DNA of 43,578 nt from Muribaculaceae bacterium (GCA_023665935.1 JAMPCZ010000001.1:1-43578), one strand, 5' to 3'. Numbered from the stretch's first letter, positions 15,470 through 24,378 are shown. The notes: generated from the sequence alone by a model not told the origin. Numbers and translations: made by a program.

Positions 15470-16777
15470 TTATTTACTTAAATAATTTTTCAGGCTTTCC
15501 AGTGCGCGGTTGGCAAGAAGTTCGCCTTTGAGTTTTTTGTTTTTCCGTTCTTTTTTAGGAAGTTCTACAGGCGGAACTATTCCCCAGTTTGAGTTTATCG
15601 GTTGGAAATTGTCGTGTTCCGGATTTGTGATATAGTGGGTTAAAGCTCCTAACATTGTACCAAGCGGTAATTCTAAAAGCGGTTCGTTTGTTAATAATTT
15701 TGCCATGTTTATTCCCGCCAAAAGACCTGAAGCAATTGATTCTGTGTATCCTTCGGTTCCTGTGATTTGACCTGCAAAGAATAAATCCTCTCTTTCTCGT
15801 GTTTGAAGTGTCGGATTAAGCAGGGTCGGAGAATTGATAAATGTGTTTCTGTGCATAACTCCATATCTTACGATATTTACATTTTCAAGTCCGGGAATTG
15901 ATTGGAGTAATTCTTTTTGAGCACCCCATTTAAGGTTTGTTTGGAATCCGACAAGATTAAATAATGTTTTAGCAGAATTATCCTGTCTGAGTTGTACAAC
16001 TGCGTAATTTTTTTCTCCTGTGCGTTTGTCGATTAGCCCGACCGGCTTCATTGGTCCGAAACGCAGCGTATCAACCCCGCGGGAGGCAAGAACTTCTATC
16101 GGCAGACAGCTTTCAAAGAATTTAGCACCTTTTTCAAAGTCGTGCTGCTCAATTCGCGGCGCATTAATCAAAATATCATAAAATTTTTCGTATTGTTCCT
16201 TATTCATAGGACAGTTGATATACGAGGCTTCACCTTTGTCATAGCGGCTTGCCCAAAACGCTGTGTCAAAATCTATACTGTCTTTTTCTACAATTGGTGC
16301 GATGGCATCAAAAAAATGCAGGTATTCGCTTTTTGTAAATTCTTTTATTGCATCTGTAAATTTTGAGCTTGTCAGAGGTCCTGAAGCGATGATTGTCGGA
16401 GTATTTGGGATTTGAGTGACTTCTTCTCTGATTAAATTTATGTTTGGATTATTTTCGATTTTTGCGGTTACGGTTTGGGTGAATTTATGGCGGTCGATTG
16501 CAAGTGCGTTCCCCGCAGGAACCTGGCATTCTTTGGCGATTTCGATTAATTCTCCGCCTAATAATTCCATCTCGTGCTTTAATAATCCGCTACCGTTTGT
16601 AATATCGTATGAACCAAGACTGTTTGAGCAGACAAACTCTGCACAGTCTTTTGTTGTGTGTGCGCCTGTTTCGACATTTGGACGCATTTCGTATAGGTTT
16701 ACTTTAAATCCTCTTTTGGCTAATTGTAATGCGGCTTCTGAACCCGCTAAGCCTGCTCCGATAACATTTACTTCCAT
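15470..16777 (-). CDS. trmFO: Folate-dependent tRNA m5U54 methyltransferase TrmFO
   Basis: Methylates U54 in the T-loop of tRNA using methylenetetrahydrofolate and FAD. The 435 residues start with the FAD dinucleotide motif VNVIGAGLAGSEAA and carry YEMRP, FVCSNSLGS (catalytic-region Cys, about 49-57), FESCLPIEVLASRG (second conserved Cys) and ITGTEGYTESIASGLLAG. Length is normal. There is no clear ribosome site. A TTGACA-17-TAAACT promoter (16784-16812) ends only 6 bases before the ATG, so the message may be leaderless. Confidence 0.94.
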   Translation of the reverse strand: MEVNVIGAGLAGSEAALQLAKRGFKVNLYEMRPNVETGAHTTKDCAEFVCSNSLGSYDITNGSGLLKHEMELLGGELIEIAKECQVPAGNALAIDRHKFTQTVTAKIENNPNINLIREEVTQIPNTPTIIASGPLTSSKFTDAIKEFTKSEYLHFFDAIAPIVEKDSIDFDTAFWASRYDKGEASYINCPMNKEQYEKFYDILINAPRIEQHDFEKGAKFFESCLPIEVLASRGVDTLRFGPMKPVGLIDKRTGEKNYAVVQLRQDNSAKTLFNLVGFQTNLKWGAQKELLQSIPGLENVNIVRYGVMHRNTFINSPTLLNPTLQTREREDLFFAGQITGTEGYTESIASGLLAGINMAKLLTNEPLLELPLGTMLGALTHYITNPEHDNFQPINSNWGIVPPVELPKKERKNKKLKGELLANRALESLKNYLSK

Positions 16778-16783
16778 TCTTGA

Positions 16784-16812
16784 AGTTTAACTGATATATG
16801 TTTGGTTGTCAA
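16784..16812 (-). promoter_or_regulatory. Promoter of trmFO, close to the start codon
   Basis: Read on the minus strand: TTGACA (16807-16812), 17-base spacer, TAAACT (16784-16789). The predicted start is at or next to the ATG at 16777. Confidence 0.55.
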
Positions 16813-16821
16813 TTCTCAATT

Positions 16822-16854
16822 AAAAAGCTCCTTGAAGGTTTCAGGGAGCTTTTT
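16822..16854 (-). terminator. Terminator of the 1151-residue protein gene
   Basis: AAAAAGCTCC and GGAGCTTTTT form a 10-bp stem with inner pairing, directly after the minus-strand stop at 16858. The 3' arm read on the minus strand supplies the T-run. Confidence 0.8.
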
Positions 16855-16857
16855 TGA

Positions 16858-19800
16858 TTAGCCTTTTGAAGATGCAGATACCGCAAGAACTTTTTTGCGT
16901 TTTTTCTTGGATTCGATAATACTTTCTTCGTTGAATCTGGACAATCTTCTGTCTTCTTTGTCACTGTCGCTTGTATAATCGCTGATATCTGCATTTGTTG
17001 AAACCGAAGCTGAGATACTGTTGATTTCTTGTGTTGCATTTTGAGTTTCATTTTCTCCTGCTCGGTTATCTTTTTGTGATCTTTGGATGGATTGTTTTGA
17101 ATTTTTTAATTGAGATGAGCCATCGTTAACGGTTTCGGTTGTTTCAGCCTGAGAGGTTTTTGCTTGTTCGTGAATGACTAAGCCTGCGGTAGCTGCAGCA
17201 GTTGCAGTGCTGCCTCCGGAGATATCTTGAATACCTTTTGCGAGTTCAATGTTGCCTTTTACAATCAATGCTTCTCCGGCTGCAGTAGTCCAAGGTGCCA
17301 TCAATAATGCTGTACCTTCAGCAATATTTTGGAAGCCTACAGCCATTTCAACACCACCGATTGCGGTTGTACCGATACCGATTGTTAATGTCTTTTGTGA
17401 AACATCAAGTTGGGAATCAAGTTTTTGGTCAAATTTATTTACTTCGTTTTTCAAATTTTTCGCATTGTTTTCGTTTTGGCTAATATTAGTGGTAGTTGTT
17501 TGAAGTGCTTTATCAAGGGCGGCACTTGCTTTTGTGCCTTCTGCCGTTGAATTATCAATTGTTGCACTAAGATTTTGGATTTCCATTTGGCTTGCAACCA
17601 CTTGCTCTTCATTGCCTTCTTTGGAAGCTTGATTCAAGGTTATACTTGCTTCTTCTATTTGCAGTGCTGCTTGTGTTGTTTCTTGGATAATTCTTTTTTG
17701 AGCATTCTGAGCAACTTTTTGGGCTTTTTCATTTTGTTTTTCAAGGTTTTTGATTTTTGCAAGATTTGCCTTATATACATTTTCTTCATCTTTAATATCT
17801 GATTGGTTTCCTGACACATCGACGGTTGCCGCAATAGTTGTAGCTGCGGCTGCGATGGCTGGAGTAAAGCCAAACCCCATAGTGACAGAGTAGCCTTCGG
17901 ATTTTGAAGATTGTGCTGTTTGGTCACCTGTTTGAGAATCATCTTCTTGATTATTTGTATCTTCTATTTGCTCGTTATTTTGTTCTTCTTCCGGCTTAGA
18001 GGTTTCATCTGTTGATTGGGTCGTTTCAGTGCCTTCTGCGCTTTCGGTTTCGTTTGAACCCTCGGCAGATGTTGTTTCGCCTGAAGCTTGAGCATTTTCT
18101 GCTGTAACATTGCTTTCTTTTTGTTCGTTAGTTAATTCGGTTGCTTCTTTAATATCAGATTTGTGTTCTTTTACAAGAGCTTGCGCGCCTTTTTCTGTTT
18201 GTTTTGCATCACTTTCTGTTTCATCGCCGTCGCGGCTCACTTCTCTTGCAATTGCACCTGTTGTTTCTGCGGCTATACCTGTAACCATTTCAACTATTGA
18301 AAGATTTATCAATGCAGTACCTGCTGCAATCAGGTTCATACCTGTAGCTACGGTTGGCGGGAATGGAGATAAAATCATTGGTGCGCCCATGTCGCATAAC
18401 ATTGTACCAATTGATTTGGTTATATGGCTTTTCATTACCGTACCGTTACCGACAAATTGGGTATCTTCGGCGACTTCTTTAGTGTTGTTGTTAATTTTTA
18501 CAAGATCTTTTGAATTAGCTCGTAATAATTTTGCTAATTTACTGTTCTTTTTGTCTGATTGAAGTGTTTTTGTGACAGCTTTTTTAACGCCCTTATTTAA
18601 GTTTTCTTTGCTGTTATTTAGTGTTTCCAGTTCTGTGAGGGTGTTAGCTTTTTCTTCGTTTTGTTCTTCAGCTTCTTCCGGTTTTTGTACCGGTTCTGCT
18701 TGTTTTTCGTTGATGCTGTCCAATTTTTCAAGGAAAGCTTCTTCTTCTTGAGCTTTTTGTTCTTGTTTTTGCTCCAAAGTTGTTGTTTCTTTGTTTAAAG
18801 TTTTTATTTCTTTTTCAGAATTCTTCATCGCAGTTTTCAATTTCTTTTCATTATCTTCGGTCTTGTCTTTTTCTGTCTTAAGCTCGGTTAATGACTTAAT
18901 AGTTATTGCGGTTGCTGCAATTGAATTTGCGAATGAGAAAATTTTAGCTATTGAATATTTATCTTTGTTTATAACTTTTTGTTCTGCATCTTGTGAATTT
19001 TCCGGGTTTTGTTCTTTTTCAAAATCATCACCCATTGTTTCTTTCGTTTCGTTCTCTGTCTTATCTGCAAGGTTTACGTAACCATTTGAAAATTCTACAA
19101 TTTCTGCTGTTTCGCCATTGTTAATTGTGCTGTCAATGGTTTCTGTTGTTTGGTCAAGTTCTCTGACCATATCAATTGCGGTTTCTGCTACTTCATAACC
19201 GTGCATATTCTGAAATGAATTTGTCAAACTGTTGTTAATGAATCGTTCTTTTGATTCGTGCGGAAGCATGAAACTTACGAAGTTCATGGTCAGTTTACTC
19301 AGTTCTAAAGCTGCATCTGTTGTATCTTGACTGAGTTGTGTGTTTTCTTCGATTTTGTCATTCAGTGTATTAATTGAAGCTAAGAAGTTGTCTAAATCTG
19401 AATGTGTGTTTTGAACTTCTTTCATTTTTTTGCCGTCTGCGCCATTAATTTGCTTGCCAAGTTCGGTAAATCTTTTTTGTTCGCTTTCGGTTAATGAATT
19501 TGATTTACTTTTTTCCTTAAGAGCTTTCCATTCTTTTGTTAAGTCGGAAATCTCTTTCATTTCGTTTTCAAAAGTGCTTTCTTTTTCTTTTTTTATTTGA
19601 TTGGCTTTTTCTGCATCTTTTTTATATTCTTCAAAAGCTTTTTCGCTTTCTTCTTTGGTGGTTTCAGCTTTTATTGCGTATTGTTTAACTCTTTTTTCAA
19701 GATTGTTTACACTGTTGTCTTGTTTTGAGAGTTCATCGTCTACAGAAGAGCTGTCTGAAACTATTATATAAGATGTAACATCGGATTGTTGTTGAGCGTG

Positions 19801-20313
19801 TGCCCAAAGCAAAACCTCCTGAGGGATTTCACATCCGTTGTTTTCCATTTCAATGATTTCTTCGTAGCTGAATCCTGCCCATTTTGAATCTATATCAGGA
19901 TATCCTGAAAGTTTATTTTTGTTGACGGCAAGACTAGCTTCAGTCAATCCTTGAAGGTTCATTTGCTGAGCAAGTTTAATATAATATTCTGCATCTAATG
20001 TGTTGTTTTCATCAAAGTGTTTTAAAGCTTTTTTTGCCTTAGGGTTTTCTTTATTATACTGCTTGATTTTTTCGTTTTCAGATTTTACATATTCCTTGAT
20101 GTTGGCTTTTATTTGTAATGCTTGTTTTAATAGCTTTTCATCGTATCTGTCCAGCAGCTTTTGCATTGCTTTTTCGTATTGTTCTTGAGCATATTTAGCC
20201 TGGTCTTCACTCAATCCTTTAATATCAGGCGGGTCAATAAGATTATAAGCCCCAACGTTATCTGTTTTTGGTGCCATTCTAAAGATATTTTGTTGACCGG
20301 AGATTCTTGTCAT
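16858..20313 (-). CDS. Giant coiled-coil protein with hydrophobic Gly/Ala segments
   Basis: Not recognised. The 1151 residues are mostly charged (Glu, Lys, Gln, Asn) with heptad-like helices at about 30-130, 200-350, 450-620 and 840-970. Three hydrophobic, Gly/Ala-rich stretches interrupt them: about 634-690 (MILSPFPPTVATGMNLIAAG), 806-832 (GFGFTPAIAAAATTIAATV) and 972-1032 (IGIGTTAIGGVEMAVGF, ISGG). A Ser/Thr/Glu/Gln-rich linker fills about 735-805. There is no signal peptide. The alternation of coiled coil and amphipathic-looking hydrophobic segments recalls secreted pore or translocator proteins, but this is analogy only. AAAGGG lies 4 bases before the ATG. It diverges from another orphan gene (20624) with which it may form a pair. 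Confidence 0.85.
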   Translation of the reverse strand: MTRISGQQNIFRMAPKTDNVGAYNLIDPPDIKGLSEDQAKYAQEQYEKAMQKLLDRYDEKLLKQALQIKANIKEYVKSENEKIKQYNKENPKAKKALKHFDENNTLDAEYYIKLAQQMNLQGLTEASLAVNKNKLSGYPDIDSKWAGFSYEEIIEMENNGCEIPQEVLLWAHAQQQSDVTSYIIVSDSSSVDDELSKQDNSVNNLEKRVKQYAIKAETTKEESEKAFEEYKKDAEKANQIKKEKESTFENEMKEISDLTKEWKALKEKSKSNSLTESEQKRFTELGKQINGADGKKMKEVQNTHSDLDNFLASINTLNDKIEENTQLSQDTTDAALELSKLTMNFVSFMLPHESKERFINNSLTNSFQNMHGYEVAETAIDMVRELDQTTETIDSTINNGETAEIVEFSNGYVNLADKTENETKETMGDDFEKEQNPENSQDAEQKVINKDKYSIAKIFSFANSIAATAITIKSLTELKTEKDKTEDNEKKLKTAMKNSEKEIKTLNKETTTLEQKQEQKAQEEEAFLEKLDSINEKQAEPVQKPEEAEEQNEEKANTLTELETLNNSKENLNKGVKKAVTKTLQSDKKNSKLAKLLRANSKDLVKINNNTKEVAEDTQFVGNGTVMKSHITKSIGTMLCDMGAPMILSPFPPTVATGMNLIAAGTALINLSIVEMVTGIAAETTGAIAREVSRDGDETESDAKQTEKGAQALVKEHKSDIKEATELTNEQKESNVTAENAQASGETTSAEGSNETESAEGTETTQSTDETSKPEEEQNNEQIEDTNNQEDDSQTGDQTAQSSKSEGYSVTMGFGFTPAIAAAATTIAATVDVSGNQSDIKDEENVYKANLAKIKNLEKQNEKAQKVAQNAQKRIIQETTQAALQIEEASITLNQASKEGNEEQVVASQMEIQNLSATIDNSTAEGTKASAALDKALQTTTTNISQNENNAKNLKNEVNKFDQKLDSQLDVSQKTLTIGIGTTAIGGVEMAVGFQNIAEGTALLMAPWTTAAGEALIVKGNIELAKGIQDISGGSTATAAATAGLVIHEQAKTSQAETTETVNDGSSQLKNSKQSIQRSQKDNRAGENETQNATQEINSISASVSTNADISDYTSDSDKEDRRLSRFNEESIIESKKKRKKVLAVSASSKG

Positions 20314-20344
20314 ATTGCCCTTTATCCTTTATACACATGTGGTA

Positions 20345-20397
20345 ACGGTTTTTTAGTCTTAAACTTTAGGTAAATACGCAAAAAACCGTGATTTTTT
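20345..20397. terminator. Terminator-like hairpin between divergent genes
   Basis: ACGGTTTTTT (20345-20354) pairs with AAAAAACCGT (20380-20389), followed on the plus strand by a T6 run. It lies upstream of both divergent genes, so it does not end either. It could end an unseen small RNA or be a leader element of the minus-strand gene. I see no gene in the 310 bases 20314-20623 apart from this and the promoter. Confidence 0.4.
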
Positions 20398-20469
20398 AAT
20401 AAAACGTTACAAAATCAAAACTAAATATGTAGTAATGTTACAAAAAATATTATAAGTGTAGTAAATTAC

Positions 20470-20498
20470 TTGAAAATTTTTCTCGGATTAAGTATAAT
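20470..20498 (+). promoter_or_regulatory. Sigma70-type promoter of the 674-residue orphan
   Basis: TTGAAA (20470-20475), 17-base spacer, exact TATAAT (20493-20498). Start would be near 20505, leaving a leader of about 120 bases. Confidence 0.7.
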
Positions 20499-20623
20499 AA
20501 GTACACTTGTTTTGAAATTGTTAAATATGTAAAAGTTTTGAAACATTACCCGAAGAAAATGGCAATTTATCAGATATTGTTGTTTTTTTTATTGTGTAGA
20601 AGTTTGTAAAATCAGTAGGGAAT

Positions 20624-22648
20624 ATGTCAGTAAAACCAATATCAGTTAGAATAGAGTCCAATAACAGTGCGAAAAAGCATAGTTTGAATAATGAAATCAA
20701 AAGAAAAGATGTATCTTTTGGCGGAACTAATTTTATTGTTGATTCTATGGATTTTATTGAAAAAGGCGGTTTTGTTGCGTCTTTCTGTATTCAAGATTTT
20801 ATAGGTTTTATTGCTCCGCGTGTTGGTAAAGGTTTGGTTCGCGGCAGTAAGAAAAAAGATGAAAACGGTAACCCGTTGTTGGACGAAAACGGCAAGCAGG
20901 TTCGCGAGTACAACTGGGCATTGGCACGTAAAGAGCTGCTCCGTGAACTTATTACCGGTCCGAGTGCTTTTGTAATTCCTTGGGCTGCGCTTAAAGGTAT
21001 CAATAAAGTTGCGTCGGGAAATAATGTTAAATTGAATTATATCGACGGTTTCAATGATGCATTTGCGGATTATGCAAAAACCAATATGGCTGCAATAAAA
21101 GCAGGTAACGCTCCGAAGACAGGCTTCTACAAAAATGTTTTAGAAAATGTTATTTCAGAGAGCATCAATGGTGTTTTACCTGCGGCTGAAAGAATGAGCA
21201 AGGAAGAAATTGCGGCTGAGGCTCAAAAATACGCTCAACGTTTGGTTGATGTGGAAAGTATTTCTGCTGATAAATCGTTAACCAAAAAGCAACGCTCAGC
21301 CAAAATTGCCGAACTTGGTGATTCTGTTGAAGACTTGTTCATGAAACTCAAGAAAAGCAAAGTCGGCGGTGCAGTCAATGAGCTTGGTGTTTCGTTCAAA
21401 TCAACAAACGGTAAAATTCAAGGCGGAAGTATCGGAGAACTTATTGGTTCAATGAGTGATTATTTCTCTGATGCCGTACATAGTACAAAGAAAGCTCTTA
21501 CAAACAATGCCGATGCAAATTTGGCAGATATCGTAAAATCCTTTACTCATAGAAGAATGGGTACTAGAGTTTTGACAAATCTTGGGTTGTTTGGTGCTGT
21601 TGCAGCGTTCTATACTCAAATTCCAAAACTTTATAACAAAGGTCTGAAGGAAGATCCGGCATTAAAAGGCACTGTTGTCGATCCATCAATGGTTACAGGT
21701 GAAACAAAAGAAGATAAGCCTGAAAAGAATGCCAAAAAGAGTCTTGCATTTACCGGCTTAGGCAGCGGATTAGAAAAATTAGGTAAAGGTGTATTCAATA
21801 CAAAAGCTCTTAAAGGGGTGTCAGATGTATTTGAACTTAACGGTCCTGTAATTTCCGGCATGGCTATGCCTGTGTTGTTATACGGATTTTGTATTCCGCC
21901 AAGATTAGAGCATGCCCAATCTAAATATGATTATGGCGAAATCATCCTTCGTGATATGACAAGTTTCACTGCTTTATTATTTGGTGCAAAAGCTCTGTCA
22001 AGACTTTTCTCTGACGGTTTGACAAAATCTACAGGTTTGGGTCTTCATAGTAAAAATCTTCAAGGTTTAAATCCGTTCCAAAAAGTTTGGGCATATTTCA
22101 GCCCAAGCGGCAGCCACCACTCTATTCTTTCAAGTAAACAGCTTGATTCAAAATATACAAATCTGCAAGATTACAAAGGCGGCGTAGACGGATTTGTCGA
22201 ATTTATAGAAAAAAGCGGCGGTAATATCAAGAAAGCTCTTTCTCGTGATAGCAAAGTAAGGGAATCTGTTGAAGCAATTTTGAAAGACTTTAACGGCAAA
22301 ACTTATGCACAAGCAACTGTTGATGAAATCAAATCAGCATTGAGTGCGGCTAATAAAGCTGCTGCAGGTACTCATAGAGCTGAGTTGATGGAAAGTTTCT
22401 ATAACATATTCAAAAAACCTACGAAGCTGCTGAAAGTTGCAAAAACATGTAACAGCGGATTCAACTTCCTGTCATCATTTGTACTTGTTCCGGGCTTGAT
22501 TATCTCATTGACAAATGCTTGTGAACGTATGACAGCTAAAAGAACTGCAAAAGATTTTGAAGAAGCAAATGCTAAAAAGAAAATTGTAATGGAAAAATTC
22601 ATTGCATCAAGAACTCCAACTATGGCAGGTTTCTTGGGTAATAAATAA
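20624..22648 (+). CDS. Hypothetical membrane-associated protein with N-terminal Phe-Gly-Gly motif
   Basis: Not recognised. The 674-residue product has a polar, Lys/Asn-rich N-terminus ending in KDVSFGGTNF (about 28-37), followed by several hydrophobic segments: GGFVASFCIQDFIGFIAP (about 48-65), GPSAFVIPWAALKG, VLTNLGLFGAVAAFYTQI, VISGMAMPVLLYGFCIPP, MTSFTALLFGAKAL and SSFVLVPGLIISLTNA near the C-terminus. Membrane association is likely, but there is no classical signal peptide. The ribosome site is weak (AGGGA, 2 bases from ATG). It has its own promoter and is divergent from the giant coiled-coil gene. Function is unknown. Confidence 0.82.
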   Translation: MSVKPISVRIESNNSAKKHSLNNEIKRKDVSFGGTNFIVDSMDFIEKGGFVASFCIQDFIGFIAPRVGKGLVRGSKKKDENGNPLLDENGKQVREYNWALARKELLRELITGPSAFVIPWAALKGINKVASGNNVKLNYIDGFNDAFADYAKTNMAAIKAGNAPKTGFYKNVLENVISESINGVLPAAERMSKEEIAAEAQKYAQRLVDVESISADKSLTKKQRSAKIAELGDSVEDLFMKLKKSKVGGAVNELGVSFKSTNGKIQGGSIGELIGSMSDYFSDAVHSTKKALTNNADANLADIVKSFTHRRMGTRVLTNLGLFGAVAAFYTQIPKLYNKGLKEDPALKGTVVDPSMVTGETKEDKPEKNAKKSLAFTGLGSGLEKLGKGVFNTKALKGVSDVFELNGPVISGMAMPVLLYGFCIPPRLEHAQSKYDYGEIILRDMTSFTALLFGAKALSRLFSDGLTKSTGLGLHSKNLQGLNPFQKVWAYFSPSGSHHSILSSKQLDSKYTNLQDYKGGVDGFVEFIEKSGGNIKKALSRDSKVRESVEAILKDFNGKTYAQATVDEIKSALSAANKAAAGTHRAELMESFYNIFKKPTKLLKVAKTCNSGFNFLSSFVLVPGLIISLTNACERMTAKRTAKDFEEANAKKKIVMEKFIASRTPTMAGFLGNK

Positions 22649-22667
22649 GGTTTTTATATATAATTAA

Positions 22668-22732
22668 AATCGCAAATCGGAATTTCGTCATTCTGAACTT
22701 GATTCAGAATCTTGAAATTCCGATTTGCGATT
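22668..22732. terminator. Long bidirectional hairpin with dispersed repeat at its centre
   Basis: Perfect 19-base arms (22668-22686 and 22714-22732) directly abut the 27-base core GTCATTCTGAAC...AATCTT (22687-22713), itself a hairpin. It lies between two convergent genes, so a bidirectional terminator role is likely. The core matches 14121-14147 (reverse strand) at all but one base; the arms do not. Confidence 0.75.
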
Positions 22733-22747
22733 ATTTCATAAAAATTT

Positions 22748-22960
22748 TTAGCCTTCAACAGCTTCAATTAATGCGTTAATATCTGCAACCATAGCATCCG
22801 GGTCATATCCGTGAACCTTTGCTCCTGCTTCCAAATTTTCAAATCTTGCTGCGGCACAGCCTAAGCAGCCCAAACCATATCTGCGGAAAACTTCAACACT
22901 TTCAGGGTGTTTTTGTGCAATTTCTAAAATATTCATTTCTTTTGTAACTTTTTCTGCCAT
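22748..22960 (-). CDS. DUF1858 domain protein (small CxxC protein)
   Basis: The 70-residue sequence (MAEKVTKEMNILEIAQKHPE, then VFRRYGLGCLGCAAARFENL) matches DUF1858, a small helical domain with a GLGCxGC motif also found at the N-terminus of ScdA/RIC-type iron-sulfur repair proteins. The two cysteines may bind metal or be redox-active. I start at ATG 22960, 8 bases from AGGAG; the in-frame ATG at 22966 is only 2 bases from it. It stands alone, convergent to the 674-residue orphan. Confidence 0.82.
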   Translation of the reverse strand: MAEKVTKEMNILEIAQKHPESVEVFRRYGLGCLGCAAARFENLEAGAKVHGYDPDAMVADINALIEAVEG

Positions 22961-23035
22961 TTTCATATCTCCTGTTTGACTTCTACCTAAATTCCCTTAA
23001 ATACATTATACATAAAAAAAGAAGGATATGTAGTT

Positions 23036-23197
23036 ATGGAATTGTTAAAATTTTTTATTAAAGATGAAGTTCCGGCAGTTGGTTTGTCGAAGTTCAAGGT
23101 TAAAAAAGACAGTTATTCATATGAAAACCGTTTGAAAATCAATTTTAGTAAGCCTATTTTTAAACCGGATTATAGTAATAATTTTTTCTTATTGTAA
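23036..23197 (+). CDS. Tiny hypothetical protein (53 residues)
   Basis: Not recognised. ATG 23036 is preceded by GAAGGA with about 9 bases spacing, and the frame runs MELLKFFIKDEVPAVG to SNNFFLL. It is rich in Lys, Phe, Ser and Tyr, without a signal peptide. The product resembles in style the neighbouring tiny proteins at 23283 and 23728 (minus): short, polar-aromatic, no domain. It is called on ribosome site and composition only. Confidence 0.5.
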   Translation: MELLKFFIKDEVPAVGLSKFKVKKDSYSYENRLKINFSKPIFKPDYSNNFFLL

Positions 23198-23232
23198 TAT
23201 TTCGTAATAAATCCTCAAAAATTTAGCAATTT

Positions 23233-23261
23233 TTGACAGAACAAATCCTTTATAATAATAT
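23233..23261 (+). promoter_or_regulatory. Promoter of the 78-residue orphan
   Basis: Exact TTGACA (23233-23238), 17-base spacer, TAATAT (23256-23261). Start near 23268, about 15 bases before the ATG. Confidence 0.6.
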
Positions 23262-23282
23262 AAGGGAAAAATAGGATTAATT

Positions 23283-23519
23283 ATGGCTGTTGAATTTGGG
23301 AAAAGTTTATTACCGTTTTTAGGTGTCACCGGCAAAGGTGTCGAAAAGGGAGCTTTTGCGCCTAAGGTACAGCCTTCTGCTCAGTTTAAAATAAAGGCTT
23401 ATGCGGCTATTCCATATGAGAAATCTCCACAGTTAACCGACACGGTTCCAACAAAGGATAAGAGCGGTATGCCGTTGTTAGCAGGTTACGTAACTCCTGA
23501 AAAAGTTTGGACTGCATAA
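23283..23519 (+). CDS. Small hypothetical protein (78 residues)
   Basis: Not recognised. The sequence MAVEFGKSLLPFLGVTGKG starts with an early Phe-Gly and continues with a Pro/Lys/Ala-rich, probably disordered part (KVQPSAQFKIKAYAAIPYEK). It ends LAGYVTPEKVWTA. AGGATTAATT precedes the ATG and a good promoter lies just upstream, which supports expression. It is convergent to the 67-residue orphan, with 5 bases between them. Confidence 0.65.
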   Translation: MAVEFGKSLLPFLGVTGKGVEKGAFAPKVQPSAQFKIKAYAAIPYEKSPQLTDTVPTKDKSGMPLLAGYVTPEKVWTA

Positions 23520-23524
23520 TTATT

Positions 23525-23728
23525 TTAACTGAGAAAATCAAGCTTACCTCCTGATGATGAATTAGAAACATTCGGGTGGTAGAGGTTGTATTTTTGCAAA
23601 CTTGAATTTGGGGTAAAATTTGCAAAAGGGTTATTTGATTCAGTCCGCTTGTTTTTTGTTTCAAAAAGTTTTACCGGCTGAACCGCGTATGTGTATTGTC
23701 GTTTTACGCTATCAATTGAATCAAACAT
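23525..23728 (-). CDS. Small hypothetical protein (67 residues)
   Basis: Not recognised. MFDSIDSVKRQYTYAVQPVK begins a polar, Asn/Ser-rich protein (NNPFANFTPNSSLQKYNLYH) without signal peptide. GAGAGAAG lies about 5 bases before the ATG. An inverted repeat CTCTCTTG/CAAGAGAG (about 23733-23787) sits just upstream and may be an operator or the end of the DUF151 transcript. The call rests on the ribosome site and on similarity in style to neighbouring orphans. Confidence 0.5.
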   Translation of the reverse strand: MFDSIDSVKRQYTYAVQPVKLFETKNKRTESNNPFANFTPNSSLQKYNLYHPNVSNSSSGGKLDFLS

Positions 23729-23809
23729 AATTACTTCTCTCTTGTTTTAATAAAGTTTTTTAAGAAGTCATTATTTCAAGAGAGAGGAATTTTGTTACAA
23801 TTTTAATAT

Positions 23810-24325
23810 TTATTGATCACTTTCGTGATGTTCGTTGTCTTTCATCAGTTTTGCAAAATCAGACGGCTTAATACTTTGGACGAAATTTTTGAATTCTTCA
23901 GCTTCTTCTGCATCTTTTGCGCTGTCTGTTGATACCGAGCCGTTTGATAAGACGTTAGCTGTAACATAAATCGGAGCATCTACTCTGATTGCAATCGCTA
24001 TTGCATCTGACGGTCTTGAATCTATTTCAATTTCGTTATTGTTGTTGTCATCAAGGAATATTGTTGCAAAATATGTTTCTTTTTCCACATCATTGATAAC
24101 GACTTTAGAGATTTTGTATCCGGTTTTTTCAATAACACTAATTATCAAATCGTGAGTCATGGGACGAGTAACTGATAGATTCTCAATTTTTCTGATAATT
24201 GAACTGGCTTCAGCAGACCCAATCCAAATAGGCAACGCTCTTCTGTTTTCTTTATCGTGAAGAACAACGATAGGAGAACCCGTCCTTGTATCAAGTGCTA
24301 TACCCATAACTTTCATTTCAATCAT
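23810..24325 (-). CDS. Bifunctional nuclease family protein (DUF151)
   Basis: DUF151 proteins are annotated as bifunctional (DNase/RNase) nucleases after a plant member; the bacterial role is unclear. The 171-residue sequence has LPIWIGSAEASSI (about 31-43), TRPMTHDLI and the hallmark DSRPSDAIAIAIRVDAPIYV (about 103-122), plus an acidic, Asp/Glu-rich tail (KDAEEAEEFKNFV). GAGG lies 7 bases before the ATG. It is divergent from the tRNA-Ser gene. Confidence 0.88.
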   Translation of the reverse strand: MIEMKVMGIALDTRTGSPIVVLHDKENRRALPIWIGSAEASSIIRKIENLSVTRPMTHDLIISVIEKTGYKISKVVINDVEKETYFATIFLDDNNNNEIEIDSRPSDAIAIAIRVDAPIYVTANVLSNGSVSTDSAKDAEEAEEFKNFVQSIKPSDFAKLMKDNEHHESDQ

Positions 24326-24378
24326 AAAATACCTCGCTTATGAAAGCATTATATCGTATAAAAATTTTTTTTAAAGGC

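Noticed and set aside
17655-17942. Second minus-strand frame within the giant coiled-coil gene
   Set aside because: Out-of-frame shadow of repetitive Gln/Lys-rich codons; no start signals.
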